Shown one piece after another: positions 27,268 through 39,399 of a stretch of DNA of 64,000 nucleotides. The notes beneath the pieces were generated by a model, which was given only the letters and a program-made list of their open reading frames with translations, was not told where the DNA came from and searched no databases. The stretch's first letter is position 1, and each line of letters begins with the position of its first letter. This DNA comes from Burhinus oedicnemus (lineage: Eukaryota > Chordata > Aves > Charadriiformes > Burhinidae), in NCBI GenBank assembly GCA_008921705.1, contig VFFE01007656.1:303013-367012 (forward strand), written 5' to 3'. A program made the position numbers and the translations under genes.

Positions 27268-29002
27268 TCTTCCCACTCCACCTTTCTGTACAGCTAGGAG
27301 CACTCCTCCCCACTGAAATCTGTGCTTCTCCACTACAGCCCTGCCTCAGTAACTCAGGCCTGCAAACATATACACAAATACAAGCTGTATGACTCATGCC
27401 AACATGAGTCCATAAAGCTCACTTTCATCCCTCCTGCCTACCCTACGAAGGAAGACAAGGCTAAACCCTGAAAACCCAAGGATTGCTAAAAAAAAATAAA
27501 TAATCAAACCCCACCCTACCAATGGGCTGCAGTCCATAAACAGAACTTTTGGCTTTTACGATACATTTCTTTTCACATGTAAGAACAGACCACCACAGGA
27601 TCCAGCCTGCTCCACCCCAACAAGCCTCACAATCGTTAGGGAAAACAGCAGAACTACAGTGGTTCCCACAAGCACACTCCAGCAAAAGGCAATGCTACCC
27701 TCTGGTGCTTCCTAGCAGGATAACCAGTCTGCCCACTATGCACCAAACCTAACACAGGGGCTGCAAACCAGGGATGCTAACATCATGCTGCTTCCCCCAT
27801 ATCCCTTCACACAGCCCAACTTAACCTGTATCAGGCAGCTTTATCACTGAGAGCCCTAGCACCCTAAAATACTACACTAGAAAGAGATGACTGACCTTAC
27901 TGACTGACCCACCCCAGTAACACAGACAGCCTTTGCCATGGAAAGCCATTAAATACACCTAGCAAGGTACAAGGGGCTGTGCTCACACTCACCTGTGCAG
28001 GCCAGGGAGCTGTTTTCTTCCTCTCCCCTTCTTAAAGCTATTTCTGACTCAGCTGCTTTCAGTGTAAATTCCCAAAGCAATTAATGTAGCATTAAGGGGA
28101 ACAGAGGAGGAAGCTAGCTCTATCAAATGATTGCTTTGCATGAGGAGGACACATGGAGACTTCAGGGCAGTCTTTCTTGGCCCTTCACACTTTATTAATT
28201 CATATTTACAAAGCTTTGCTTCATTTGAGTGGTGCTTTTTGTGATTTATTTCTAATATATTTTCAGAACTGTAGCCCAGCACAGACAGGAATGGCATTAA
28301 AATAGGCTGTGGTTTGGTTCCTAGCATTTATTTACTATCCTTGTATTAATCAGTAGATTACATTGTTTGTGATGCTTAATAAATCCCCTTTTTGTTACAT
28401 GTGTGTTTGTATGTAAGTAGAGCCTTCTCCTGTGTCAGTGTGCATGCATGATTATAGTAGCAATGTCTTCCACTGACAGTATGTGGGTTTCATCTAATTC
28501 TTTCCCTGTCTTTCTCATTTTGCCCATCTCTCTGTCCTTGCCTCTGATTTTTACCAACAGAACTTTTCATTTTTCCCTTGGTTGCAAATAACTTGTTCTT
28601 TGCGGGGGTGGGGTGGGGTGCGAGTTTGCTAATGTGTGGCCTCAAAAATCCCTGTAAGTACTTCCTTCAAGTTAAGAAACAGCAAGAAAGAAAAGGAATC
28701 TTATTGAATGAGATGCACAGAAACATGCATTATTTCCCCTGGGTAACAGCTGCATAGATTCCAGTGACATTTTGAGGAATATATTTTCTCTGCTATTTCC
28801 TAGCTTTAGCCGAGATTGTGGTCATGATCCTAAACATTGCTTTTTGGAGTATCTTGCCCAACACACTTTTTGACTGAAATGTGAATCTCTTCAAATCAGA
28901 GATTCACAACATGAAAAAAAATCTATCTCATGGAAAGAGCAAAATGGCACGTGGTGTTATGACTGACTCATCACAAACACCCTCCACTGCTCTCATAGTA
29001 AA

Positions 29003-29103
29003 AAACTATGTAAACAAACATAGTTTATGTTTCTATGTAAATAGACATACTGTATAAAGTATGTAAATAAACATAATAAATAAAGTCAAAGGATTGACTT
29101 TAT
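29003..29103. other. AT-rich block with two hairpins and forkhead-like motifs
   Basis: AAACTATG (29,003-29,010) pairs with CATAGTTT (29,019-29,026). ATAAAGTCAA (29,080-29,089) pairs with TTGACTTTAT (29,094-29,103) around a 4-base loop. Between them the motif TATGTAAA(C/T)A recurs three times, resembling forkhead sites (GTAAACA/GTAAATA). The same block in copy 2 was the target of LTR-B. Confidence 0.6.
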
Positions 29104-29701
29104 CCTTGCAATAAAAAGCTAGGAAACATACTTGTTCAAAAGGTTTCTAAGACGGCATATGAACTTAAATAGCAATTTCTTTTTTTAATAATCTCATGTT
29201 TATATATGTGTTTTATAAGCTTTATAATCTGATATTTTATAATCTTGTTTCAGTACTTTGAATATCTCAGAAGGCTCAGTTTCAGCAATCTAGGAGAATA
29301 GTGTGATACTCAGACTGGCCAGTGTTTTGGATCCAGGAATTTCAAGGCAATGAAAATTACAAATCCACTTGCAGAAAGAGGAAGGATGCAGACTTGAGAA
29401 GCAGAGCTAGAAAGAGATAGCTTAAATCTTTTTTTCCATGCTTTTTCCTACCATTGCACAGGAAGGGGAGAGAAGGAGAGCTTCTTGATAAGTTGTTTTA
29501 TAAAAAACACCAAGGAGACCGCTGAAAAATAGCGATACCTTCCTGGTCATATACTATACAGTGACAGTATTTTTGCTTGTAAAGGACCTAAAATATTTTG
29601 TTTAGAATTCAACTCCAGAATGATATAAATGCAAGGGTTAATGGATTTGCTCAAGAAATCAGGCTGGGCTGCACCTGTGTGCTGCTAATTGCCCCTCAGG
29701 T

Positions 29702-30055
29702 NNNNNNNNNNNNNNNNNNNNNNNNNNNNNNNNNNNNNNNNNNNNNNNNNNNNNNNNNNNNNNNNNNNNNNNNNNNNNNNNNNNNNNNNNNNNNNNNNNN
29801 NNNNNNNNNNNNNNNNNNNNNNNNNNNNNNNNNNNNNNNNNNNNNNNNNNNNNNNNNNNNNNNNNNNNNNNNNNNNNNNNNNNNNNNNNNNNNNNNNNNN
29901 NNNNNNNNNNNNNNNNNNNNNNNNNNNNNNNNNNNNNNNNNNNNNNNNNNNNNNNNNNNNNNNNNNNNNNNNNNNNNNNNNNNNNNNNNNNNNNNNNNNN
30001 NNNNNNNNNNNNNNNNNNNNNNNNNNNNNNNNNNNNNNNNNNNNNNNNNNNNNNN
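29702..30055. other. Assembly gap (354 N)
   Basis: Unknown bases. ORFs running through this gap are artefacts. The contig on the right restarts with sequence equal to 25,856 onward, so the gap probably marks an overlap between contigs and not missing DNA. Confidence 0.98.
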
Positions 30056-33000
30056 CAGGACACTATCACTATCCTATAGCACAGAGAAGCAGTCATTGCT
30101 GCAGGCAACCAGAGGCTCAGAGCGAAATAGATGCTTTGGCAGGACTGGAATGAGTTTGCCTTGTTCATGTTGAATTCCTCCTCCCCCAAAGACACTCACT
30201 GAAAGGTCTCCACTTCCTTAGCAAGATAAAGGCTTCTGTGAAGTATACACAAGCCTGCCAATAGCCGAAAATGTCCATCTGCTTCTGATCCCATCCCCTG
30301 AGATGCATGGTGTTGCTGCTGTCAGAGCAGTGGTATTAAAGCAGCTACACTGAAAGGTCTGTCAATATTACAGAGCTTGCTGTGCAGGCATTTATAACCT
30401 GTCCATAAAAACTGAAGCAGGGCAAACAAGGTCCCCATGCCCCTCAAGCAGGGAAGTGTTATTTCCTTTTTATTTTGCAAACAAGGTAATAATTTTTTCT
30501 GCTGCCTGAAGTTTTTCCGAGTTGTAAATGGTGCCAAAGAGACAGAGTTTGGCCAGATAGGGGACAGGAAAATATTTAAGTGATCAAAGAACTGTTACTG
30601 GTTGTGTTTAGCAAGAGGCTGGAAATGATTTTATAGGTCATGGTAGCTCGAGCTGCCACCAGGCAGGCAGCACAGTGCAATTCTGAGGTCTTCAGCCATC
30701 AAAGCATGTTCAGGGTCCTCCCCAGCCTGATCGATACCTGCAGAAGAAAGGCACATTAGGCCTGGAAAGACCATCCAGGAGAGCTCCCAATTCTAAGCCC
30801 CTCCCTTCCTCACCACCAAACACAGGTATGCCAGCAATGTTGCTGTCCCTGGAAAGCCCGGGACAGAGAAGGCAGACTTGAACGCTGTTCAGAGACACAA
30901 CCAGTCTGGCTTTCCAGCAATGCTGTAACTCTCGCCCTGCCAGCACTCCCCACCAAAGTCTGCCTTATCCCCTTGAAGCAACCATACAGCTTTGTGGAAC
31001 TCATTACACACACCATAGACATCGTTGTCAGCATTCAGAAGTTGTGCTGCTATTACTTTTAATCATTTCATCTAGTACATTTCTAGGAGATCAACATTTT
31101 TTAACTTCTTCCCACTCCACCTTTCTGTACAGCTAGGAGCACTCCTCCCCACTGAAATCTGTGCTTCTCCACTACAGCCCTGCCTCAGTAACTCAGGCCT
31201 GCAAACATATACACAAATACAAGCTGTATGACTCATGCCAACATGAGTCCATAAAGCTCACTTTCATCCCTCCTGTCTACCCTACAAAGGAAGACAAGGC
31301 TAAACCCTGAAAACCCAAGGATCGCTAAAAAAAAAATAATAATCAAACCCCACCCTACCAATGGGCTGCAGTCCATAAACAGAACTTTTGGCTTTTACAA
31401 TGCATTTCTTTTCACATGTAAGAACAGACCACTGCAGGACCTTAGGATCCAGCCTGCTCCACCCCAACAAGCCTCACAATCGTTAGGGAAAACAGCAGAA
31501 CTCCAGTGGTTCCCACAAGCACACTCCAGCAAAAGGCAATGCTACCCTCTGGTGCTTCCTAGCAGGATAACCAGTCTGCCCACTACGCACCAGACCTAAC
31601 GCAGGGGCTGCAAACCAGGGATGCTAACATCATGCTGCTTCCCCCATATCCCTTCATACAGCCCAACTTAACCTGTATCAGGCAGCTTTATCACTGAGAG
31701 CCCTAGCACCCGAAAATACTACACTAGAAAGAGATGACTGACCTTGCTGACTGACCCACCCCCTCACCACCCCAGTAACACAGACGGCCTTTGCTATGGA
31801 AAGCCATTAAATACACCTAGCAAGGTGCAAGGGGCTGTGCTCACACTCACCTGTGCAGGCCAGGGAGCTGTTTTCTTCCTCTCCCCTTCTTAAAGCTATT
31901 TCTGACTCAGCTGCTTCCAGTGTAAATTCCCAAAGCAATTAATGTAGCATTAAGGGGAACGGAGGAGGCAGCTAGCTCTATGAAATGATTGCTTTGCATG
32001 AGGAGGACACACAGAGACTTCAGGGCAGTCTTTCTTGGCCCTTCACACTTTATTAATTCATATTTACAAAGCTTTGCTTCATTTGAGTGGTGCTTTTTGT
32101 GATTTATTTCTAATATATTTTCAGAACTGTAGCCCAGCACAGACAGGAATGGCATTAAAATAGGCTGTGGTTTGGTTCCTAGCATTTATTTACTATCCTT
32201 GTATTAATCAGTAGATTACATTGTTTGTGATGCTTAATAAATCCCCTTTTTGTTACATGTGTGTTTGTATGTAAGTAGAGCCTTCTCCTGTGTCAGTGTG
32301 CATGCATGATTATAGTAGCAATGTCTTCCACTGACAGTATGTGGGTTTCATCTAATTCTTTCCCTGTCTTTCTCATTTTGCCCATCTCTCTGTCCTTGCC
32401 TCTGATTTTTACCAACAGAACTTTTCATTTTTCCCTTGGTTGCAAATAACTTGTTCTTTGCGGGGGTGGGGTGGGGTGCGAGTTTGCTAATGTGTGGCCT
32501 CAAAAATCCCTGTAAGTACTTCCTTCAAGTTAAGAAACAGCAAGAAAGAAAAGGAATCTTATTGAATGAGATGCACAGAAACATGCATATTTCCCCTGGG
32601 TAACAGCTGCATAGATTCCAGTGACATTTTGAGGAATATATTTTCTCTGCTATTTCCTAGCCTTAGCTGAGATTGTGGTCATGATCCTAAACATTGCTTT
32701 TTGGAGTATCTTGCCCAACGCGCTTTTTGACTGAAATGTGAATCTCTTCAAATCAGAGATTCACAACACAAAAAAAAAGTCTATCTCATGGAAAGAGCAA
32801 AATGACACGTGGTGTTATGACTGACTCATCGCAAACACCCTCCACTGCTCTCATAGTAAAGAACTATGTAAACAAACATAGTTTATGTTTCTATGTAAAT
32901 AAACATACTATGTTATAGACGGTGGTGACAAATTTTCCACACCAGTCAGGGTTATCCAAATAGAATTTATTGAGTAAGCAGGCAAAACAGCACTGGGCAG

Positions 33001-34122
33001 CCGGGGAGTCTCTGCTCCACCAATGGCACACACTTTACCCCCTCCAGAGTCCTCTTTATATAGTCCTTTTTCCTCCGGGTTAGGTTCCGGGTTGACGTGG
33101 CTTTCGCTGGTTTCTTCTGCGGTCTCGTGCTCTGTTGCTAGGGGGTCTTTCACGGCCCTCTGGTGGTCGTGGGATGAAGGCCATAGTCTTCCTCTGCATT
33201 GTCGGTCATTGACCTTGTTAATAAGAACATGCGCACTAGATACATACTTATATAAGCTGAAATTTTCTTTGCTAGGCGATTTAGGGTGGTACATCGTACC
33301 TATTTAGCAGGATGTTGTGGTTTTAAAGTTGATACATCGTACATATTTAGCAGGATGTTGCGGTTTCAAAGTTGCCAGTTTCACCGGTCTACAGCAGTTA
33401 GTATATTGAGCAATGCTGTCTAGCTCACATCCCGGTTTGATCAACAAATATACAATACAAGTCTATCACACTGTATAAAGTATGTAAATAAACATAATAA
33501 ATAAAGTCAAAGGATTGACTTTATCCTTGCAATAAAAAGCTGGGAAACATACTTGTTCAAAAGGTTTCTAAGACTGCATATGAGCTTAAATAGCAATTTC
33601 TTTTTTTAATAATCTCGTGTTTATATATGTGTTTTATAAGCTTTATAATCTGATATTTTATAATCTTGTTTCAGTACTTTGAATATCTCAGAAGGCTCAG
33701 TTTCAGCAATCTAGGAGAATAGTGTGATACTCAGACTGGCCAGTGTTTTGGATCCAGGAATTTCAAGGCAATGAAAATTACAAATCCACTTGCAGAAAGA
33801 GGAAGGATGCAGACTTGAGAAGCAGAGCTAGAAAGAGATAGCTTAAATCTTTTTTTCCATGCTTTTTCCTACCATTGCACAGGAAGGGGAGAGAAGGAGA
33901 GCTTCTTGATAAGTTGTTTTATAAAAAACACCAAGGAGACCGCTGAAAAATAGCGATACCTTCCTGGTCATATACTATACAGTGACAGTATTTTTGCTTG
34001 TAAAGGACCTAAAATATTTTGTTTAGAATTCAACTCCAGAATGATATAAATGCAAGGGTTAATGGATTTGCTCAAGAAATCAGGCTGGGCTGCACCTGTG
34101 TGCTGCTAATTGCCCCTCAGGT
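30056..34122. repeat. Duplicated locus 1, copy 2 (carries LTR-B, empty for LTR-A)
   Basis: Near-identical to 25,856-29,701, starting at the first base after the gap. It lacks LTR-A, carries LTR-B at 32,911-33,470, and continues without a break into single-copy sequence at 34,123. Small differences include an inserted CCTTA-type indel near 31,441 and a short CCCTCACCA-type insertion near 31,760. No gene is supported inside. Confidence 0.9.
32911..33470 (-). mobile_element. Solo LTR-B, endogenous retrovirus (minus orientation)
   Basis: A 560-bp insertion, read on the minus strand. It begins TGTGATAGAC and ends GTCTATAACA (10-bp inverted ends, one mismatch). Copy 1 at about 29,050 has the empty site. 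The target duplication looks like CTGTA on the right with a two-base loss (CTA) on the left. On the minus strand it has a TATATAAAG box (near 33,055) and an AATAAA (near 32,965). Its 3' half is clearly the same family as LTR-C. It is a solo LTR with no internal region. A 5-bp duplication would fit class III (ERVL-like), but the family name is not established here. Confidence 0.85.
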
Positions 34123-35496
34123 CTGCCAATGAGGGCTCCTGCCCCCAGCACCCCAGGAATGCAGCTGGGATCCCTGTAAGTAGCTTCTCAGCAGCAAGTG
34201 GAGGTTTTTGCTCGTGCTGCAGTCTGGTGTGAGGGAGCTGAGAGGTGCTGGAAGGGTCCTCAGTATGTTCAGGATTAAAGCTTCAGAGAAAAACAGGTAG
34301 ATACAGGTATTTGGCTAGAGGTTGGGTGTAAATGTTTTCAGAAACAGTAAGAGTTCCTAATATATTTTTGGGGGTTGTGGACTTCATAAATGAGCTTACA
34401 TTTTACTTAAGTGGTTGCCTAGTGTGGGTAGGCTAGTCATCAAGTTTTTTCTAGCCCTGAGTTAACAATTACAATGCTGAGGGAGGGCCAGCGAGGCTGG
34501 GTGGTCCTGGAAGCATTGTAATGCCAGTGGGAGCTGTGCCTGAGCAGCAAAATCAGGTAGCTCATGGAAGGAGTACAAAGGGATGGTGCTCTAGGCTTAG
34601 CTTAGCTTGGGTGACATGCTGCCTGCTGTTGGAAAACAGATGGCTTTGTGCCTGGGGAAATGAGCGCTTTAAAAGGGCAGTAGAGGATCACTGTTCAAGA
34701 ATGGCTTTGGGACCTCTTTGCAGAGTCCTGTCTCCCCTTTTTAGCTCAGGAGATCTTTGGGGGCCTTGGGGAAGGCTAGGGGATTGTGGAAGGGGTGCTG
34801 GTCTCCCCTGTAATTTAACAGTACCAGACCATGATGACAAATCTTTCCCTTGTTTGGTAAGTTTGGGGAGGGCAGCTGCTCTGAGTTTGTGGGGTATGCT
34901 GGTGGCCTGCTCTCTGACCAGATTTGTCAGGCAATGTAAATGGTCCTGGGCAATGCGGAGTCTAATCTGGGGGTAGGAGGGAGGCACTTAACAGCACTGA
35001 GATGCCTCTTGGGTGGTGAAGCATGTGTTAGTAGCTTGCTTTGGCTTTATTTAGGCCAATTGCCAGTGTGTTTACTCCAGGATAAACACTTGTGTAACTT
35101 TCCCAAGTGGTTTGACCCTGGAGGTTTAAGTGGGTGCATGGGGGCTGAGCCCACCCGCCTTCCTGGGGACCCTCTGCTGGGTGTTGGGGCTGGGCTGCTT
35201 GTGCTGCCCCTTCCCAAGAAGCACCAGTGCTGTAACGGGCTCTGAGTACTGGGCAGGAGCTTTCTGGGCAGCCTGCCTGGCCAAAGGGCTTTTTAACTGC
35301 TGCAGGCATAAGCGTCTCTCCTGGAGCTCACTGGGCACAAAATAAAGCCATGAAAAGCCTAGAAAAACAGCTGGAGAGAGAAGACTGCTCTGCCAGACCT
35401 GGCATTGTGTGTCACTGCTGGTATCTGCATATTGCCTGCTGTAAAGCTGTCCCCTGCCTTGAGACTGTTCCCCTCCAACAAAATTTCTTGCACCTT
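34123..35496. other. Single-copy intergenic DNA between duplicated loci
   Basis: About 1.4 kb without a recognisable gene. A 151-aa ORF at 34,521-34,976 has no domain, and an antisense ORF overlaps it. An AATAAA at 35,341-35,346 and a GTAAGTAG donor-like site at 34,176 exist in isolation. I do not assemble them into a transcript. Confidence 0.55.
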
Positions 35497-37767
35497 TTTA
35501 GAGTACAGCTGTAGCAAACTGCTGTTTTGCATTGATTAGTACTGGATCCACCTGTTGGTGGATCACCTGGCAATGAAGGTGTTACCCAGACCAATGCACA
35601 AACAGATTTTAGTCCCATTTGCCAGTACGTGCAGCATTGTTTGTGCTGGCTGTGTCAGCTGCAGGAGCACAGATGATAGCCCATCTGGCATACACCTGCT
35701 GGGATAAATCTTCCTTCTTCAGGGGAAAAAAAAAAATACTGGAACACACATGAATCAGCAAAGTGAACTTGCACTGATTCAGCATTTCATGTTGGCACAG
35801 CAATTCCAACCTGGTAGCAGGCACCCAAGGCCTGGATGTGAGCTTCCAGTTCCACTAAACATCAGCCCTTTAACTCATAAGAGAAACGAGACTCTCTAGA
35901 GAAGATAATTTGTCAATCAGCTATGGGGGGACCTGCTTTGCCTTGCTCAGGGGTTCTTCTTGAGGCTCTTGAATATTGAAAACTGAAGCGTCAAGTCCCC
36001 TGGAGCGGAGGTCACTAGATAGCTCACCACCTCACCCATGAGGCTGCAATATAATCCTGGCCTGCCCTTTGCCTGCTGTTGTCAGTCCGGTCTGCAAAGC
36101 CTCTGTGCAATCCCTTTTCCCGCCTGCTGTGCCGAGAAAGATGATGGAATAGCAGGACTCGAATGCTACCCTGGTATTCCAAGTACACTGACTCAATGCT
36201 CAAAGTTTTCCCTTCTGTAGCTACCTGAGCAAGCTGAAGGGTATGGCCAGCAGCTAGCCCCGTGGTATTACGCAGCCCTGAGGAAGTTTTGTAGGCAGAG
36301 ATCCCTTCGCCCTGGTGCCTCTGCTGACTCAAGGTTGCTGGCGTTTGCCTCCGGCAGTTTTCCCCATACCTTAAAACAACTGCAGTAGTTGCCTGGTCAG
36401 GTAGGATCCCTGGGGAATTACCCACAGGGTTACAGGCTGGCCCAGGACTTTGTTTAAAGGAAAATGTATGTTTTCCTGCTAACCACGGGAACCTCTGTGC
36501 AGGTGGAAAGATCAGAGAGATCTATAAAAGAAACGCTTAAAAATGCATAGAAAACCAGCCATATTTCCTTAACTTTTATAGCACTTTCTGACCACGCATT
36601 CCAGTGCAAAGCAGCACACTCCCTTTGAATTGTTACTGGCAGAGGAATGATGCTGTCAAAGCATTTGTTCTGGGAAAACAGCAGTACAAATGTGGAAAAA
36701 GATTAAAATGGATGCATTTGTGTAAAAATCATCTTAAGTGGCGGCATGTGGTTGAAAAGTTGGGGAAGCTGCATCAGAGCACATAATGCTTATTTTGAGA
36801 TTATTAAAAAAAGAAATAAAGGAAACGAGAGGGCCTCTTGTGTCAAGCCGAGCTCTGGAGCAGCCTGTGGCCAGCTGTGGGCTGGCTGGAGTAAAACAGA
36901 GGGAGTCCCCCAGGGTCTAGCTAGGAAGGGTGGGAGGAGAGGAGAGGTGCTGGGGACAGGATCCTGGTGGGGGAAGAGACCACGCAGGTGTGACAGCAGT
37001 GAGGGGCAGAGCAGGGACAGGCCCTGTGCCAGGACGCAGGGGGACAGAGCTTCTGGGGAGAAGTTGTGCTACATGTGCAGAGCAGTTCTGGAGAGGAGAG
37101 CCGGCGGGTGCCATGCATGTCACTGAGGGGGCTGAGACCATCCTGAGGCACACAGGGGGTGGGTGTCCTGCGTGTCACTGAGGGGGCTGTGAGTGTCCTG
37201 AGTGTCACAAAGGGGTGGTGGGTGCTCCTCGTGTCACTGAGGAGGCTGTGTCCTGAGTGTCACAAAGGGGGTGACGGGTGTCTTATGTGTCACTGAGGGG
37301 GCTGTGAGTGTCCTGAGGGTCACAAAGGGGGTGGCGGGTGCTCCCCGTGTCACGGAGGGGGCTGTGAGTGTCCTGAGGGTCACAAAGGGGGTGGCGGGTG
37401 CCCCACGTGTCACGGAGGGGGCTGTGAGTGTCCTGAGGGTCACAAAGGGGGTGGCGGGTGCCCCACGTGTCACGGAGGGGGCTGTGAGTGTCCTGAGGGT
37501 CACAAAGGGGGTGGCGGGTGCCCCACGTGTCACGGAGGGGCTGTGACCGTCCTGAGGGATGCGGGGTCGGGTCGCTGCTGTGCCGCCGCTCGTTGTGCGC
37601 GTGCACCGCTCCTCCGCGCCGCACGGGGGCGCCTCCCGCCACCAGCCGGGCGCGTGCCCGCCTTCCCGCCGCCTGGGGCTCGTGAGGCGGCGGAGGCGCT
37701 GAGTTTGAAACCGCGATGGCTGCGGCGTTCGGCCCGAGGGACGGCAGGCAGACGCGCCGAAATGCGT
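35497..37767. repeat. Duplicated locus 2, copy A, left part
   Basis: Matches 43,054-45,159 with about 1-2% substitutions by eye. The main length difference is three whole units of the 60-bp minisatellite. Copy B starts at the first base after the gap at 43,053, which points to an unmerged haplotype contig. The segment holds the minisatellite and the start of a CpG-rich block. No conserved coding frame is present. Confidence 0.88.
37102..37556. repeat. 60-bp minisatellite, about 8 units (copy A)
   Basis: The last five units have a period of exactly 60 bases and are nearly identical: CACAAAGGGGGTGGCGGGTG, then (C)CCACGTGTCACGGAGG, then GGGCTGTGAGTGTCCTGAGG. The proximal units are more diverged and one is short (~53 bases). 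Because 60 is divisible by three, several frames stay open and create false ORFs on both strands. The G-rich strand could form quadruplexes. Confidence 0.93.
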
Positions 37768-37800
37768 GCCTGCGGCCCGGGTGCTCTTTGCAGGGTTTGA
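37557..37800. promoter_or_regulatory. CpG-island-like block beside the minisatellite (copy A)
   Basis: About 240 bases are dense in CpG, with several GCGC and CGCC clusters, and the sequence turns AT-richer from about 37.9 kb. It could be a promoter. An ATG in good context at 37,715 opens a short frame, but the matching ATG in copy B (around 45,100) reads a different, short frame, so no conserved protein starts here. Copy B has the island at about 44,940-45,159. Confidence 0.45.
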
Positions 37801-37904
37801 TAATGGGTCTTGGAGTCGCCCTGGGGCAGACTTTGGGCTGAGAGGGTGCAGAGGGAGGGAGTATTGGACAGCTGCCCCACAGGGCAGCACGGTGTTTCGG
37901 TGGA

Positions 37905-38680
37905 ATTTCTGAGGGCAAAAGCTGAGGTAATTCAGAGGGAACGGAGTGAGCTTTACAGGGGGGAAAGCTGAAGTAACTTTCAAGGGACAGAGAGGGGACA
38001 TTTTTGGAGGGCAAAATCTGAAGTGACCTATAGGGGATAGAATGACCGTTTTGGAGGGAAAAACTGTGTCCCCCTCAGTAAGCTGGGGGGACAGGTGACA
38101 TTTCTGACAGAAAAACTGAGGTAATTTATATGAAACAAAATTACCTTTTTTTGGAGGGGTGAATCTGGGGTGATTTAGAGGGAGGAAAATGAGCATTTCT
38201 GAGAGAAAGTCTGATGTAAGAGCAGACAGAGGCACCATTTCTGACAGAAAATCTGGGGTAACTTATTGGGGACAGGGGTGACATTTTTAGCTGAAAATCT
38301 GGGGTAATTTAGAGGGGATAAACTGAGCATTTTTGTAGGAAAATCTGAGGTAATGTAGAGGAAACAGAGGTAGCGTTTTGGAGGGAATAGCTGAGGTAAA
38401 TTAGAGGGGGCCCACCAGACAATTTTTATGGAAAATCTGAGGCACCTCAGAATGGACAGGGGGGAAGAGGGAAAGGCTTAGGTTTCTTAAGAGAGGCAGA
38501 AACAGTACTTTTGAGGGGCAAGTTTGAAGTAACTGAGAGGATAGGGAAAGCTCCAGGGGAGAGCTTCATCATTTCTCAGGGTAATATTGAGGATAGCTAG
38601 GATGGGGTGAGCACATTTGAGGGCAACATCTGAGGTACCTTAGGGAAGACATTGGCAGCATTTTTGTGGGAGGAGCTACG
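37905..38680. repeat. Degenerate tandem repeat, unit about 50-60 bp
   Basis: The phrase GAAAATCTGAGGTAATTTAG, followed by AGGGGACAGAGTGACATTTT, recurs a dozen or more times with substitutions and indels (for example near 37,920, 38,015, 38,115, 38,250, 38,300 and 38,340). The copies are much more diverged than the neighbouring 60-bp array, so the array is older. Confidence 0.8.
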
Positions 38681-39399
38681 ACATTGAAACATGCTGAAAG
38701 TACCAGAAAGTATGAAGATTTTAGAAGGCCAGGTTGAATGAGCATTCTCAATTTCTGTAATTGTTTTGGCTCTAGGCACTAAGGTGCTGGAGGGCTGAAA
38801 AAAGAATAATGGAGAGAGATTTTGATGAAGAAAAAATCATTTTCATAGGGGTGGACTCAGAATAAAAACTTAGCAATAGTATTTTCCATTATTCAGAGTT
38901 CTGAACCGAAGGTTCAATAGCAATTCATGGACATAATGTTCCTAGAGGAACAGAGAAGAACAATCAACCAATATTTGATGATGAGTTCAGCAAGCGGTTT
39001 TCCCGCAGAGAATGACCTGGAGACTGGGGGGGAGAGAGAGAGCGAATGAGGCTGGGAAAGAAACAAGAGAAGGATAAATGAAGTAAAAATTGCACTTGCT
39101 ATAGAGTAAAAAGGGAATACAGAATTAAAGGAGTGGTGCTACAAGAGTAAAACTCTTCAGGTGCACTGGTTAGAAGTCAGTACTTCTGAGGCTTAACTGT
39201 GTCCTCCTTCCTTGGGCAGCAGCTGGCGGAGAAGAAAGAAGAGGCATCGTGTGGAACAGCGAGACAAGAGTGAGTGAGAAGAGGAGCGGCGTCGGGCTGA
39301 CGAGGGGGCATGAGAAAGGCACTCTGGGCAAAGGGACCTCCCTGTCATCACCAGGGCACGGTCACGTAAGAGCATCACGGGCATCTTTGGGGTGCCCCG

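Larger units (their letters stand above)
25856..29701. repeat. Duplicated locus 1, copy 1 (carries LTR-A, empty for LTR-B)
   Basis: This 3.85 kb segment reappears almost base for base at 30,056-34,122, with scattered substitutions and small indels (roughly 1% by eye). It stops exactly at the N gap at 29,702, and the sequence that should follow it is found after copy 2. It carries solo LTR-A at 26,913-27,267, absent from copy 2, and shows the empty site for LTR-B near 29,050. No gene is supported inside. The pattern is that of two overlapping haplotype contigs left unmerged. A true recent tandem duplication is the alternative. Confidence 0.9.

Noticed and set aside
29598..30195. 178-191 aa ORFs across the N gap
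   Set aside because: Most of their length is unknown bases, so they are not evidence of coding.
34123..35346. A small gene ending at the AATAAA at 35,341
   Set aside because: An isolated poly(A) signal and a donor-like site do not assemble into a coding or otherwise supported transcript.
37102..37556. A CRISPR-like array
   Set aside because: The units are contiguous tandem repeats without unique spacers, in a vertebrate genome.
37234..38238. 334-aa minus-strand ORF (longest in the window)
   Set aside because: It runs through the 60-bp minisatellite (period divisible by three) and the degenerate array beside it. The repeat keeps several frames open on both strands, and the ORF is broken in copy B.
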